Positions 7,951 through 18,100 of a stretch of DNA of 38,316 bases are shown here, piece by piece. The position numbers and the translations under genes were made by a program. Source of the stretch: Chloroflexota bacterium (GTDB taxonomy: Bacteria; Chloroflexota; Anaerolineae; B4-G1); assembly GCA_024232355.1 (NCBI GenBank), contig JAAEPW010000145.1, positions 1 through 38,316 on the forward strand, written 5' to 3'. Numbering within the stretch: position 1 is the stretch's first letter; every line of letters begins with the position of its first letter. The notes beneath the pieces were generated by a model that worked only from the letters and a program-made list of their open reading frames with translations, was not told where the DNA came from and did not search any database.

Positions 7951-8184
7951 ACTAGCATCAAAAATGTCTATCCAACTTGCCAGGGTTCTGAACCATGCCG
8001 ATATTTTCATCGCTATACGCCTCGCAATATATTTTCGTTCAACCAGTATCGCTTCACTCACAAACCGGCGGTCGGGTCTCGGGCTTTCCCTGGGCATTTT
8101 GTTTTTCTCGAACAGAAATGGGGTGGATTATTGTTTAACGCATCTGTTCATACCGTGCATTCTCTTTCACCAAGCATTACCTGC
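7951..8184. other. intergenic, no gene recognised
   Basis: Short frames occur on both strands but show no family motif, ribosome binding site or sensible composition. The stretch separates the transposase remnant from the 3' end of cheW. Confidence 0.4.
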
Positions 8185-8733
8185 TCAGTTCTCGGTCGGC
8201 AAAATGTTATCTCGAGTTGGTTCGAGTGTTTGTAGCTCAATTTGCTCGTCGGCACTGAGCACTTTGCCCAGGTCCAGCAGGATAACGAGTCGTCCGGATG
8301 AACCTGGACCATTGTTCACCTTGGCGATGCCGGTGATAAAAGCGTTGCTAATGCCCGCGGGCGAAGCAGCGCCGCCGTTCCCCGTCATCACAATGGACGA
8401 TGGGGGTTCAATGTCCTCACTCGATACGCGCAACACCTCAGACACTGCGTCTACCACCATCCCGACCTTGACACTCGGCTGGTCGTCGCCGTGCACCATC
8501 TCGACGTTGACGATGCGAGTGTCCTTTGTGACCTCTCCCGGTGGCAATCCAAACCGTTTACGCAGATCAATCACCGGGAGCACCTTGCCGCGCAGATTGG
8601 TGATCCCTTCGACGAAACTGGGGGCGTGGGGCACACTGGTGATTGACTGCATCTTGACGATGCCATCCACGGCCGCGATATCCACGCCATAATTCTCGTT
8701 GCCCAGATTGAAAACAACCAGTTGATTCTCCAT
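8185..8733 (-). CDS. cheW: CheW-type chemoreceptor coupling protein
   Basis: CheW couples chemoreceptors to the CheA kinase in the signalling array. The 182-residue product starts with LVVFNLGNENYGVDIAAVDG, typical of the first SH3-like half, followed by VPHAPSFVEGITNLRGKVLPVIDLRKRFG, the hallmark motif. The second half contains GMVVDAVSEVLRVSSEDIEPP and ends LVILLDLGKVLSADEQ. A Gly/Ser/Ala-rich insertion (ASPAGIS and NNGPGSSGR) and a short C-terminal tail make it a little longer than usual. AAGGAG lies upstream of the ATG at 8733. It is the gene after the large MCP, 80 bp downstream across a hairpin, so they should form a receptor-coupler pair. It resembles the second CheW at 32586 only in the family core. 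Confidence 0.95.
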   Translation of the reverse strand: MENQLVVFNLGNENYGVDIAAVDGIVKMQSITSVPHAPSFVEGITNLRGKVLPVIDLRKRFGLPPGEVTKDTRIVNVEMVHGDDQPSVKVGMVVDAVSEVLRVSSEDIEPPSSIVMTGNGGAASPAGISNAFITGIAKVNNGPGSSGRLVILLDLGKVLSADEQIELQTLEPTRDNILPTEN

Positions 8734-8757
8734 TTTTGATGCTCCTTGTGTAATCTG

Positions 8758-8798
8758 ACCCTTCCACAGGCCCTACCCTGCTGGGCCTATGGAAGGGT
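8758..8798. repeat. 16-bp inverted repeat between MCP and cheW
   Basis: ACCCTTCCACAGGCCC (8758-8773) and GGGCCTATGGAAGGGT (8783-8798) pair with a single mismatch around a 9-nt loop. Read on the minus strand it follows the MCP stop and precedes the cheW ribosome binding site, with no U tract. It may tune mRNA stability or cheW expression rather than end transcription. Confidence 0.65.
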
Positions 8799-8813
8799 TT
8801 GTTGTTCCAAATG

Positions 8814-11800
8814 CTAGCGGCTTGTGACTAACAATGGTTCCTCATGTCCGTTTCCGCCGCTTTCTACGGACGCCACTTCTAGCAGTGGGTCTGCTGTTGG
8901 GGTCGTAGCCTGGATTGGCTGCGGTGTGGAGACAAACGTCGCGCCGCCCTGTACTGGTCGCCCTTCGTCCTTGAGCTGAAGGATCGAGGATACAGGACCA
9001 GTGCCGGGCAGTCTGAACTGCGCCACCAGCGCTTGCAGTCCTTGCGCCATCGCGGCCAACGACTGGGCCGAGGCGGTGACCTCTTCCACTTGTGCGCTCA
9101 CTTCTTCCACGGTGGCGCTCACTTCCTCGGTCGATGCGCTGTTTTCCTCCGAGATCGAGGCGATGCTCTCGATAGCTTGCGACACATCGCCTGCTCCGGC
9201 GGCCATCTCTTCGGTGGAGGCGTTGTTCTCTTCCACTACCGCAGAGACAGATTCCATCGCGCTCACGAGCTCGTTCGCCGAGGCGTCCATCTGCTGGGCT
9301 GCGGCGGCGATCTCTTCCACCTGTTGGTTGACTGTTTCGGCGGCGACCAGGATAGAGTCTAGCGCCTGCCCCGCCTCGACCGCCTGCCCCATACCAAGTT
9401 CGACCTCGGCTGCCCCCGCATCCATTGCCTGTACCGCTTCGGCGATGGTCTGTTGGATGCTCCGGATCAATCCGGCGATCTCTTTGGTGGCTATTGCAGA
9501 GCCTTCAGCCAGCTTGCGGACTTCATCCGCCACCACGGCAAAGCCCTTGCCGTGTTCTCCCGCGCGGGCGGCCTCGATGGCGGCGTTGAGCGCCAGCAGG
9601 TTCGTCTGCGACGCAATGCCGTCAATCGTCTCGACGATATCTCCGATCTGCTCCGAGCGCTGTCCCATCTCTCGGACTCGCTGCGCCACGAGGTCAGTGC
9701 TGGTCTTGATACTCTCCATTCCCTGGATCGTCTTTTGAACCGTTCCAGCGCCTTCACGGGCAGCGTGGGTGGCCTGGGTTGCGCCTTCGGCTCCGGCTTG
9801 GGCATTGGTGGCCACTTGCTGAATAACACGAGAGATACTGGCGGTGATTTGAGCGGACATGTCGACGGCGGACGCTTGCTCTTGCGCCCCCCGGGCCACA
9901 CCCTCGATCGCCCGCGCCACTTGCTCGACGGTGGTGGTGGCTGTGGTCACGCTCTCTGTCTGCTGGGCGGTGCCTTGGGCCACCTGCTGGATGGTGTTGG
10001 CGACCTGGTTGGCGGCCTGGGCTGACTGGTCGGCGGAGGCGGTGAGTTGACTGGATGCCGCACTGACATTGTTGGCGCTATCGGTCACCTGACCGATCAG
10101 ATTGCGCAGGTCGGCGATCATTTGGGCAAAGGCGTTGCCCAACACGTCCCGGTTCGACTGTGGCGTGACGTCTACCGTCAGGTCGCCTTGGGCCAGGCTG
10201 GTAGCCGCAGTAGCCATCTCTTGCATATAGACGATCAACTGGCGAAAGGCATCGGCCAACAAGCCAACTTCGTCCTTTTGGTTGATGTCCACTCGTTGAT
10301 TGACGTCGCCTTCCGCGATCACCAGGGCGGCATCGGCGATCTTTTGGACCGGGTTGGCGATAGAGAGGGCAACGAAAAAGGCGACCACTGCCACGATCAC
10401 CGCCGCAACACCTCCGATCGCAAGCACGGCGTTGATCAGCGTGGTGACGGGCCGGTTGACCTCTTCCTCGTTGATCTCGACCATTACTGCCCACGTGACG
10501 TCAAAGGCCTCGACGGGACCATAGGCCGAGAGCACCGGGTTCCCGGTATAATCATTGAGGACCTCCCTACCGTCTTCTTTCGCCAACGCCCTGCTGACTT
10601 GCTCCGTGTCCGCGCCGTTCTCCGCGACCGTTCCGGCGAAGGAGGCGGCTACCGAGTGCCCGGTGGGGTCAAGGTAGGAATCGGACCGCATGCGCTTGTC
10701 TGGCCCCACCAGATAGGCCTCGCCACTCTCGCCCATACCCTCGCGCACGCTCATGATAGAGTTGATCCCTTCCAGGGGCAATTGCAGCGCCACAATCACT
10801 TCGATTCCTCCTTCGTGGATCAGAGGTTGGGCGATAAAAGCGGCGGCCTCGTCGTTGCTAGGCGCGTACTGATCAAAGTCGGCAAAGCCGAACTGCTTTG
10901 TATTCAGAATCTCTTGGACCAATTCGCCCAGGTTGGAATTGGCGTACTGCCCGCCCACCATGTTGGTCTGATAGTCAGCTTCTTTGGCCACAGTGTAAAA
11001 GACATAGCCGTCCGGATTGATCAGGAACAGGTCATAGTAGCCATACTTTGCGATGTACTTGGCGTAAAAGTCTTCTGTCTCCCCCTCGAGTTGCGGGGCG
11101 ATGGCCTCCTCCAGATTCATGGTGGTGATGATGGCCCAGTTCAGCCCGGGAATGTCGAGTGGAGCATAGATAACGATCTCCATATCCCCGCTGCTGCCGA
11201 TTTTGACGTCCTGTCCCGATATACCGGATAGAGCTCGTTCGATGTAGACGCCGGACTTGGCATCGCCAACCTGGCCTTCCTTAACCACCCGGTCGCTGCG
11301 GAGAGTGGTCACGCCTTCCCATTTGCCGACCAGGTAGGTTTCGCCTGTCGTGCCCATCCCCTGGCGTCTCTGAGTAATGGCATTGATGTTTTCGACTGGC
11401 AGTTGCAGGGCTACCACTACTTCCACCTCACCATTATGCAGAAACGGCTGGGCTATAAAGGCTGCCTGCTCATTGTTGCTGGGCGCGTATGGTTCAAAGT
11501 CGGCAAAGCTGAGCTTTTGGGTCTCCAGGACCTGCCTGACCAGTCCACCCAGGTTGGAAGCGCTGTACTCACCGCCTACCATGTTGGTCTGATAGTCAGA
11601 CTCTTTGCTCACGGTGTAAAAGACATAGCCGTCCGGGTTGATCAGGAACAGGTCATAGTAGCCATACTTTTCGATATAGTTGGCGTAAAAGTCGTTTTCC
11701 TCTCCTTCGAGTTGCGGAGCGACAGCCTCCTCCAGACTCATGGTGGTGATGATGGCCCAGTTCAGTCCGGGAATGTCGAGCGGAGTGTAGACAACGATCT

Positions 11801-12491
11801 CCATATCCCCACTGCTGCCGATTTTGACGTCCTGTCCCGATATGCCGGACAGGGCTCGTTCGATGTAGACGTCGGACTTGATATCGCCAATCTGGCCTTC
11901 CTTGACCACCCGGTCGCTGCGGAGAGTGGTATCACCTTCCCATTTGCCGACCAGGTAGGTCTCGCCGGTCATGCCCATGCCGCTGCGCTCCTGGACGATG
12001 TCGTTGATGGCTTGCACTGTAGCCGGGTCGTCCTTGAGGACTTGGATATCACCGGTCACCGTCGCCAAGTACCTCTCGAGTTCCGCTTTCTGGAGTGTTT
12101 GCACCGCCTCCAGCTTGGCAAAAGCCTCCTGACGAAGTGAGGCTACCGTCTCTACCAGCATGTCCATGTCGTCCTGGCAATCCTGCAAGTACCTTTCTGC
12201 CTCCGTCTTTTTGAGATTCTGAACCGCAGCCAGTTTACTGAAGGCGTCTTGCTGGAGGGAAGCCACGGTCTCGACCAGCACCCCCATGTCGCCCTCTCGT
12301 TCCTCAAAGTAAGTGTTGATCTGGTAGCGCTTGATCTCGTGCACCGCTTCCAGGTTGTTGTAGGCTTGTGTTTGCAGTGCATCTTGGGCCCTGAACATGC
12401 TAAAGGCGGCCACGGCCACCAGGGGGACCAGTCCTACGATCAAGAACAGACCGATCAGTTTGGGCTTCATTTTGATATTGTTCAAAAACAT
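8814..12491 (-). CDS. methyl-accepting chemotaxis protein with duplicated sensor module
   Basis: A transmembrane chemoreceptor of 1225 residues, about twice the usual size. The first membrane segment is at about residues 12-33 ([19 protein letters not shown]). Next comes an extracytoplasmic helical region built of 40-residue repeats around [10 protein letters not shown] (residues 52-168). Two consecutive 207-residue sensor units follow (169-375 and 376-582), then a third partial unit (583 to about 690). The second membrane segment is at about 694-725, followed by two HAMP units ([28 protein letters not shown]) and an MCP signalling hairpin with the conserved tip [29 protein letters not shown]. 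The tail has no CheR-binding pentapeptide. I chose ATG 12491 because GGA lies 8 nt before it; an upstream ATG at 12530 is possible. cheW follows. Confidence 0.95.
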   Translation of the reverse strand: MFLNNIKMKPKLIGLFLIVGLVPLVAVAAFSMFRAQDALQTQAYNNLEAVHEIKRYQINTYFEEREGDMGVLVETVASLQQDAFSKLAAVQNLKKTEAERYLQDCQDDMDMLVETVASLRQEAFAKLEAVQTLQKAELERYLATVTGDIQVLKDDPATVQAINDIVQERSGMGMTGETYLVGKWEGDTTLRSDRVVKEGQIGDIKSDVYIERALSGISGQDVKIGSSGDMEIVVYTPLDIPGLNWAIITTMSLEEAVAPQLEGEENDFYANYIEKYGYYDLFLINPDGYVFYTVSKESDYQTNMVGGEYSASNLGGLVRQVLETQKLSFADFEPYAPSNNEQAAFIAQPFLHNGEVEVVVALQLPVENINAITQRRQGMGTTGETYLVGKWEGVTTLRSDRVVKEGQVGDAKSGVYIERALSGISGQDVKIGSSGDMEIVIYAPLDIPGLNWAIITTMNLEEAIAPQLEGETEDFYAKYIAKYGYYDLFLINPDGYVFYTVAKEADYQTNMVGGQYANSNLGELVQEILNTKQFGFADFDQYAPSNDEAAAFIAQPLIHEGGIEVIVALQLPLEGINSIMSVREGMGESGEAYLVGPDKRMRSDSYLDPTGHSVAASFAGTVAENGADTEQVSRALAKEDGREVLNDYTGNPVLSAYGPVEAFDVTWAVMVEINEEEVNRPVTTLINAVLAIGGVAAVIVAVVAFFVALSIANPVQKIADAALVIAEGDVNQRVDINQKDEVGLLADAFRQLIVYMQEMATAATSLAQGDLTVDVTPQSNRDVLGNAFAQMIADLRNLIGQVTDSANNVSAASSQLTASADQSAQAANQVANTIQQVAQGTAQQTESVTTATTTVEQVARAIEGVARGAQEQASAVDMSAQITASISRVIQQVATNAQAGAEGATQATHAAREGAGTVQKTIQGMESIKTSTDLVAQRVREMGQRSEQIGDIVETIDGIASQTNLLALNAAIEAARAGEHGKGFAVVADEVRKLAEGSAIATKEIAGLIRSIQQTIAEAVQAMDAGAAEVELGMGQAVEAGQALDSILVAAETVNQQVEEIAAAAQQMDASANELVSAMESVSAVVEENNASTEEMAAGAGDVSQAIESIASISEENSASTEEVSATVEEVSAQVEEVTASAQSLAAMAQGLQALVAQFRLPGTGPVSSILQLKDEGRPVQGGATFVSTPQPIQATTPTADPLLEVASVESGGNGHEEPLLVTSR
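10746..11987 (-). repeat. intragenic tandem duplication of the chemoreceptor sensor module
   Basis: Two 621-bp units (11367-11987 and 10746-11366) encode 207 residues each, with about 44 differences by hand count, so near 79% identity and no indels. Each starts [16 protein letters not shown] and ends VALQLP.E.IN. Just below 10746 a third copy starts in the same way ([12 protein letters not shown]) but diverges. Confidence 0.93.
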
Positions 12492-12632
12492 GATATTTTT
12501 CCTTTCCCGCCTCCAATATTTGTTTACCATCTTGGCGAGTGATTAACTGTTGTACTTTTTCCCTACGAAATGTTGCATACGTCTGCTCCTTACCTAATCG
12601 TCGATTGCATACACTTTTTGTACTTGGTAAAA

Positions 12633-13739
12633 TTATCTGGCAATCCCTTTGCGTTGGGATGTGCTTGCCAGCACGCCATCGTTGCTGACCAGGACCAGCT
12701 TCCCCGCCCCGTCGTAAATGTGTACCGGGTTGGCCAATTCTTGCAGATGCTCCAGGTCTAGGTCTACACCAGCGATGCCGCAGAACTGGCCGTCGGCCAT
12801 GATCGGCACGACCAAAGAGTTATCGCACGCCACCTCAGCCATGTGCGCAACGTACCTGTCCACCGTGGCCCGCAGGCCCTCACGTTGTCCCTCGATCTGG
12901 GCGACCGTGTACTGAAAACCATCGACCATCTCGTTCAACTGGTGTCCCAACGCGACCAGGGGGTCGTCCATACGCTGCTTGTCTTTGTCGAGGGACAGCC
13001 GTGCGGCAAGGTTGCCTTCAGCTACCTCGTCCATATACGCTACGTACTTTTTGACCGTGGCGCGCACATACGCGCACTGTTCCCGCTCGACCGCTACGCG
13101 CTTTTTAGTTTCCAGGGCCAGGTGGGATTGTTCTTCCTGCCCCAATGCGGCCATACGTACAACAATAGCGACGGCCAGCAGCGCCAATGAACCAAAAGAC
13201 GCGCCGACGATTAGCCTGACCGTCTCATTTGGCACCGGAGACCACTTGAGGTCCGCATTTCTCACCAATAGGACGTTGGCGATAAAGGCAAAGAGACAGG
13301 CCCCGGTCAACCAATGGGGGTTTTTCTCTCCCACGAGCAGGTTTCCCCGGACAAAAAAGATGACATACGCGAGGATCATGGCCAACATCAACTCGGGCAT
13401 CAGGGGTGTGCTGATGGCCAATAGGAGCAAGAACACGATAAGAAAGATGCGGATGCCGATGGTCGATTGCCCGCGACGGTACGAGACGGGGTACAGTCCT
13501 ATCCCCACAGCCACCAGCACGGCGACGGCGGCGATGCTTAACAATTGTGGCGACGAACGAAAGAGCAGCCACACCCCCACCGCCAATATCGCCACAATGC
13601 CGGCAATGTCGACCGCGTATATGCTGAGTTTGACGAGTTGTGCTCGGCGGGTATGGGGTGGGGCATCACCCGATTTTTGCTCCTGGGTATCTGTCCGCAT
13701 CGTTGTTGCCGTCTTGGGCATGGCGGTCTCAATTGTCAT
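12633..13739 (-). CDS. chimeric, probably truncated membrane receptor (polytopic N-terminus, HAMP-like region, cache fragment)
   Basis: The 368-residue product has about six membrane segments between residues 35 and 205, then a long helical HAMP-like region with two related stretches (KKYVAYMDEVAEGNLAARLS and DRYVAHMAEVACDNS). It ends with about 55 residues (PIMADGQFCGIAGVDLDLEH, VHIYDGAGKLVLVSNDG) that look like the middle of a dCache sensor domain as found outside the membrane in other chemoreceptors. No MCP signalling domain is present and the product stops abruptly. The second HAMP-like stretch appears to be cut off exactly where the cache piece starts. I infer a deletion fusion of two receptor genes. 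AGGAG sits 7 nt before the ATG at 13739, so the gene may still be expressed. It lies 141 bp upstream of the intact MCP. Confidence 0.65.
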   Translation of the reverse strand: MTIETAMPKTATTMRTDTQEQKSGDAPPHTRRAQLVKLSIYAVDIAGIVAILAVGVWLLFRSSPQLLSIAAVAVLVAVGIGLYPVSYRRGQSTIGIRIFLIVFLLLLAISTPLMPELMLAMILAYVIFFVRGNLLVGEKNPHWLTGACLFAFIANVLLVRNADLKWSPVPNETVRLIVGASFGSLALLAVAIVVRMAALGQEEQSHLALETKKRVAVEREQCAYVRATVKKYVAYMDEVAEGNLAARLSLDKDKQRMDDPLVALGHQLNEMVDGFQYTVAQIEGQREGLRATVDRYVAHMAEVACDNSLVVPIMADGQFCGIAGVDLDLEHLQELANPVHIYDGAGKLVLVSNDGVLASTSQRKGIAR

Positions 13740-13781
13740 AATTTTTCTCCTCGAATGCTCTTCCGATAATAACCATCTGTA

Positions 13782-13802
13782 GGGCGGTTTTGCTAACCGC
13801 CA
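13782..13802. repeat. short palindrome
   Basis: GGCGGTT (13783-13789) and AACCGCC (13795-13801) form a small perfect stem with a 5-nt loop in the spacer between the receiver gene and the chimeric receptor. It is not followed by a T run in either direction. Confidence 0.5.
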
Positions 13803-13886
13803 GCTTGGAGAACGGGCGTAGGTCGTCTAATCCAACCTATATTTTCGTCCTTGGAAATGAGCCAAGGATCATACGGAAATACACTG

Positions 13887-14348
13887 TTAATCGGGTCGAA
13901 TATTGTGCTCTTGTAATTTGGAGCCATTTCCACCAGATAGCAGCTTGTTTACGAGTGTGAAGAACTCGTCTATTGAGAACCCATTAATCAGTATCCCATC
14001 AGCGTTCGCCTCTTGGGCCATTCGCTGCTGTTGAATGGTATCGACCAGGACGAGACACTGGGTTTGAGGCCATTCAGTCTTGACCTGCTCCAATATCGTC
14101 CAGTCCCCGTTGCCCGACAGGCTGAGATCCAGCACCAGCAGGTCCGGGGGATGGTCAATGCCCAATTGTAATGTGGACAATGTATCGGCCATCAAATCAA
14201 TAGTTCCCAACTGCGACATCGCTCTTAGCAAGATTCGCAGACTGTTTCGCTTTCGACTTGATGCAGTCACGATCGCGACTGACACATCGCAATTAATCTT
14301 GTTCTCTTTGAACTCTATCTGTATCGTTTTTTGATTCACTGTTTCCAC
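13887..14348 (-). CDS. stand-alone receiver-like protein with degenerate active site
   Basis: The 153-residue product has the alternating beta-alpha pattern of a response-regulator receiver. The phospho-acceptor position is kept (Asp74 in DLLVLDLSLSGNGDW). The acidic pair that binds Mg2+ at the end of beta 1 is replaced (VAIVTASSRKRNS, residues 24-36), and the lysine of beta 5 is lost (ILINGFSIDEFF). It therefore looks like a pseudo-receiver that may signal without normal phosphorylation. No output domain is present. The start is a GTG at 14348; a second GTG 9 bases downstream is possible, and neither has a strong ribosome binding site. It lies between the NarL-type regulator and the chimeric receptor, in its own transcript because a terminator precedes it. 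Confidence 0.72.
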   Translation of the reverse strand: METVNQKTIQIEFKENKINCDVSVAIVTASSRKRNSLRILLRAMSQLGTIDLMADTLSTLQLGIDHPPDLLVLDLSLSGNGDWTILEQVKTEWPQTQCLVLVDTIQQQRMAQEANADGILINGFSIDEFFTLVNKLLSGGNGSKLQEHNIRPD

Positions 14349-14470
14349 TCTCGCCTAGATTTGATCTTTGCCACTATACCATATTCCCATCCTGCACGCA
14401 TCGACCATAAAGATTATTTCGTCTAAACAAATCGATAGAGTTTTCTAGTTTTTTCTAATCCAAATGTGGT

Positions 14471-14513
14471 AGAAAGAAAAAGGCCCTCATGGTTCCAAAA
14501 ACCATGAGGGCCT
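14471..14513 (-). terminator. intrinsic terminator of the kinase-regulator operon
   Basis: On the minus strand a perfect 14-bp stem AGGCCCTCATGGTT / AACCATGAGGGCCT (arms 14500-14513 and 14481-14494) with a 5-nt loop is followed by TTTTTCTTTCT. It lies just beyond the stop of the LuxR-type regulator. Confidence 0.92.
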
Positions 14514-14532
14514 GAGAGAGATCGATGAGGTC

Positions 14533-15183
14533 TCAGTCCAAGTTTGCCAAACTCTCCCGCAGGGCGTACAAGGCCGCCTGGGTGCGGTTGGCCAGGTGCA
14601 GCTTGCTCAGGATGTTCCTGACGTGAACGCGCACCGTCGACTCGCTGATGCAGAGCGTTTCGCCGATCTCCCGGTTGGGCATTCCGCGCGCAACGAGCTG
14701 CAGCACCTCCAATTCGCGCGCTGTGAGGGGGTCCTCGGTTGGCGATAGATCTACCGGCTGGTTGAGTTCCCGGATCACTTTGCGGGCAATAGTGGGATGT
14801 AGTACCGATTCACCCTTGTAAACATCCTGAATCGCTTGCACCAACATCTCGGGGGAAGAGTCCTTTAGCAAGTACCCTAGGGCGCCGGCTTTGATAGCCG
14901 GAAATATCTTGTCGTCCTCGGCAAAGCTGGTCAGAATCAGAACGCGGACGTCGGGATTCTCATGCTTGATCTCGTCGAGTGCCTCCAGGCCGTTCTTGCG
15001 GGGCATCATCAGGTCCAGCAGTATCACGTCCGGCTGTAGAGAGCGGGCTTTTTCCACCGCTTCGACCCCGTCTGCGGCATCTCCAATGACCTCTAGACCC
15101 GGCTCGCGGCTCAACACCCCTTGCAAACCTTCTCTCACGATCGGGTGATCATCGACGATCAAAAGACGAATGCTTTTCTCCAT
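14533..15183 (-). CDS. NarL/FixJ-family response regulator with LuxR-type DNA-binding domain
   Basis: A 216-residue transcription regulator. The receiver domain has the full active site: acidic pair Asp11/Asp12 (LLIVDDHPIVREGL), phospho-acceptor Asp57 (DVILLDLMMPRKNG), Thr/Ser in LILTSF and Lys107 in YLLKDSSPE. The C-terminal HTH (about residues 148-205) shows LTARELEVLQLVARGMPNRE and the recognition-helix segment SESTVRVHVRNILSKL. The ATG at 15183 is preceded by GGAGGT with 5-nt spacing; a TTG codon just upstream is too close to the site. It starts 13 bp after the stop of the large kinase, so it should be that kinase's partner. The gene ends at a strong terminator. Confidence 0.97.
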   Translation of the reverse strand: MEKSIRLLIVDDHPIVREGLQGVLSREPGLEVIGDAADGVEAVEKARSLQPDVILLDLMMPRKNGLEALDEIKHENPDVRVLILTSFAEDDKIFPAIKAGALGYLLKDSSPEMLVQAIQDVYKGESVLHPTIARKVIRELNQPVDLSPTEDPLTARELEVLQLVARGMPNREIGETLCISESTVRVHVRNILSKLHLANRTQAALYALRESLANLD

Positions 15184-15196
15184 CAACTACCTCCAC

Positions 15197-18100
15197 TCAG
15201 TTTTGATGAGCCCATTCTTGGGAACTCGTTTCCACGCTGACCCTCACCGTCGTTCCCTGCTCTGGCGTTGAACGGACGGTCAACGTCCCTCCCAGCTTTT
15301 TCGCCCGTTCTCGCATACTGGTCAGCCCCATTCCTCCCGTGTGGTCCATTTTGTCGAACACAAAACCGCTCCCATTGTCCTCAACTTTTAATGTCGCCCA
15401 CTTACCATCGAACTTTACCCACACCGTGACCTCGCTGGCAGCGGCGTGCTTTAGGGCGTTGTTCAGCGCTTCCTGAGCGATACGGTACAGTCCCTCTTCT
15501 ACCGACGCGGGCAGCACAGCCGATATCTCTGTTTGTAAGGATACCTCTACCTCAGCTCGCTTTTCCACGGCATCCAATCGTCGTTGTAAGGCTCCCGCTA
15601 ATCCGTCCTGCTCTAGCAACTGCGGCCGCAGTTCATAGACCATCAAGCGCATTTCCTTGAGCGCCTGCTGGGCTGTCTCACCGATTCGGACGACGCGTTC
15701 CCTGGCCGCTTCCAGATCCCCTTCTTCACAAAGGTCTCGCGCCCATTTGGCAAAGAGCGTCAGGCCATACAACGACTGGGTGATCGAATCGTGAAGATCC
15801 CGCGCCATCCGATCTCGCTCTTCCAATACCGCTGTCTGTTCGATGCGCTGGCGCAGCCAGGCGCTTTCCACCACGATCCCCATGTGATCGGCGATAGACG
15901 TCAGGAGCGTGATCTCATCCATACTGAACGGCGGCTGTTCTTCTCCTTTGAATACGCCGAGGACGCCCAATATTTGCCCTCTGACCCGGATAGGAACGCC
16001 AATGTACGCCAGCGAGGATGGAACAGGTAGCATGTCGGATGCCCGTGGATCGGTAGATATGTCGGGCACGAGTAGTGACTCGTCGTGCTCGAATATCCAA
16101 TTCACCAGACTATGGCCGGGCGGCGTTATCTCTATCTGAGCAGCTATAACATCAGAGATTCCCTGGTGTACGATTATGTGCAGTGCTTCTTCATCCGACC
16201 GAACACCGGTCTCGCCCAGGATGTAAATCTCTCCCACAATGCCCTGCATCACGACCAGTATGTGCTCTAGCGCACGCGTCAAGGCCGTTTCCAGGTCCAG
16301 GACTTGACTGGCTATGGCCGTCACCTCGTACAGGATCGACAGATCCCGCGTCCGATCAGCCACCCGGCGCTCCAGTTCTTTGGTGTGGCGCTGCACCTGC
16401 TCGTACAGGCGGGCGTTCTCGATGGCGATGGCTGCAGCCGCAGCCAGCGACTCGAGCAATATCATGTCTTGCGCGCCAAAGCGTTTGGTCTCTGTATCCA
16501 CCACCTGGATCACTCCGAATATGTTCTCTTTGAACCGCAGCGGGACGCTGAGGATAGAGCGCAGCGCAAGTCCAGTTTTCTGGTCTACGCCGGCAAAGTA
16601 GCGCTCGTCGGCGTGCGTGTCTGGCACGACCAGACTCTTGCCGCTTAGCACCGTGGCGCCGCCAATCCCCTCTCCGGGCGCCAGCCGCCAGCCGCGCACG
16701 ATCTCGTTTTGGACACCGGAGGCCTGTTGACAGACCAGTTCGCCTGTCTCGGCATCGAGTAGCCAGGCTGAACAAGCGATCGCCTCTTGCAAATGGCGCG
16801 CCTTTTCCAGGACGAGGCCGAGCACCTGATCCAGGTCGAGGGTGGAACTGAATGTCTGGCTTGCCTGATTGAGCAGAGCCAGTTCCCGGTTACGCCGTTT
16901 TAGTGTTTGCTCCATCTGCTTGCGTTCGGTGACGTCGTGCCATATACTTTGAACCAGGTCTTTTTCCCCAAGAGAGATGGCCCTGGAACTCGCCAGAATG
17001 TCTCGTATCTCGCCGCCCTTTGTTTCATGTTTCGTTTCAAAGGTGTCGGTTCCTACTTGGATGATTTTCTCAATGTGCTCGGCGACTTTTTCGGCCGTCT
17101 CGATCACCTCAAGATCGGATATCTTGAGCTTTGCGAATTCCTCGTGAGTATAACCGAGATTCTCGTGCGCCTGGTCGTTGAATTCTACCAGTGCCCCAGT
17201 CTCAGCGTCAACGAGCACAATCGAGTCTGCCGCCTGTTCAAAGATAGCACGATATCGCTCCTCTGACTCGCGCAATTTCTCCTCCGCCTGTTTGCGCTCG
17301 GTGATGTCATGGATGACGACCGCAGCAAAGTTAGTTGCTGCCGCAGGGTTCTTATCACGGTTCTTGTCTGCTTGGGTCAAGAGCGGTTGAACCTGAATGT
17401 AAAGATGACGCTTCAAGATATTGTCTTTGGCTTCACATTCTGCAGACCGACCACGGGCTAGTTCCTCCCACGCCTGATGCCAGAAACCATCCAGGTAGCA
17501 AGATGGATCAGTGCATCCGGGATGGAAAAGCTCGTGCACATCCCAACCCTGGACGTTCGTGACCGATGCTAGTCCCCATGTCTCCACGCTTCGGTTGGCC
17601 CTCAGAACGTGCCTCTGGTCGTCAAGCAGGCAGACGAGTTGAGGGAGTGCGTCGACTGTGGTTTCCCATTCTCGCTTGGCCTGCTCGACCTGTGACAGGC
17701 TCTTTTTGAGCATCTTTTCTGCCCTCTTGCGCTCGGTGATGTCCAAGAGATACTCGATCATCTGGACAACGTCTCCGTTGTCATCGAAAATGGGATAGGC
17801 GTGAATTTCAAGCACCCTGCTTTCGCCATCCGAGGTGCGGTGGGTATGTTCCATTGTTGTAGGCTTTTTGCTTTTCTTGACTATTTCAAGTGGACAAGGA
17901 TGTTTGCTTTTTCCATCACATGGTTCACTTTTGCCGTGAGAGAGAGCATAGCAAGTCACTGCTCCGGCCGACTGGGCCAGACTGGCACCCGAGTTTGCCA
18001 TTGTGACCGTGTAATCACTGGTATCAATGACGTAAAAGGGGTGAGTGAGGGACTCGATCACGTTGGTGAGGAATTCATTTTGCTGCTGTATGGTCTTTTC

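Noticed and set aside
7873..8692. Two overlapping plus-strand frames (7873-8235 and 7964-8692)
   Set aside because: They run through non-coding DNA and antisense to cheW, with no motifs or ribosome binding sites.
10047..11231. Plus-strand frame of about 390 codons inside the large chemoreceptor gene
   Set aside because: Antisense shadow; it repeats because the sensor units repeat, and the true MCP lies on the minus strand.
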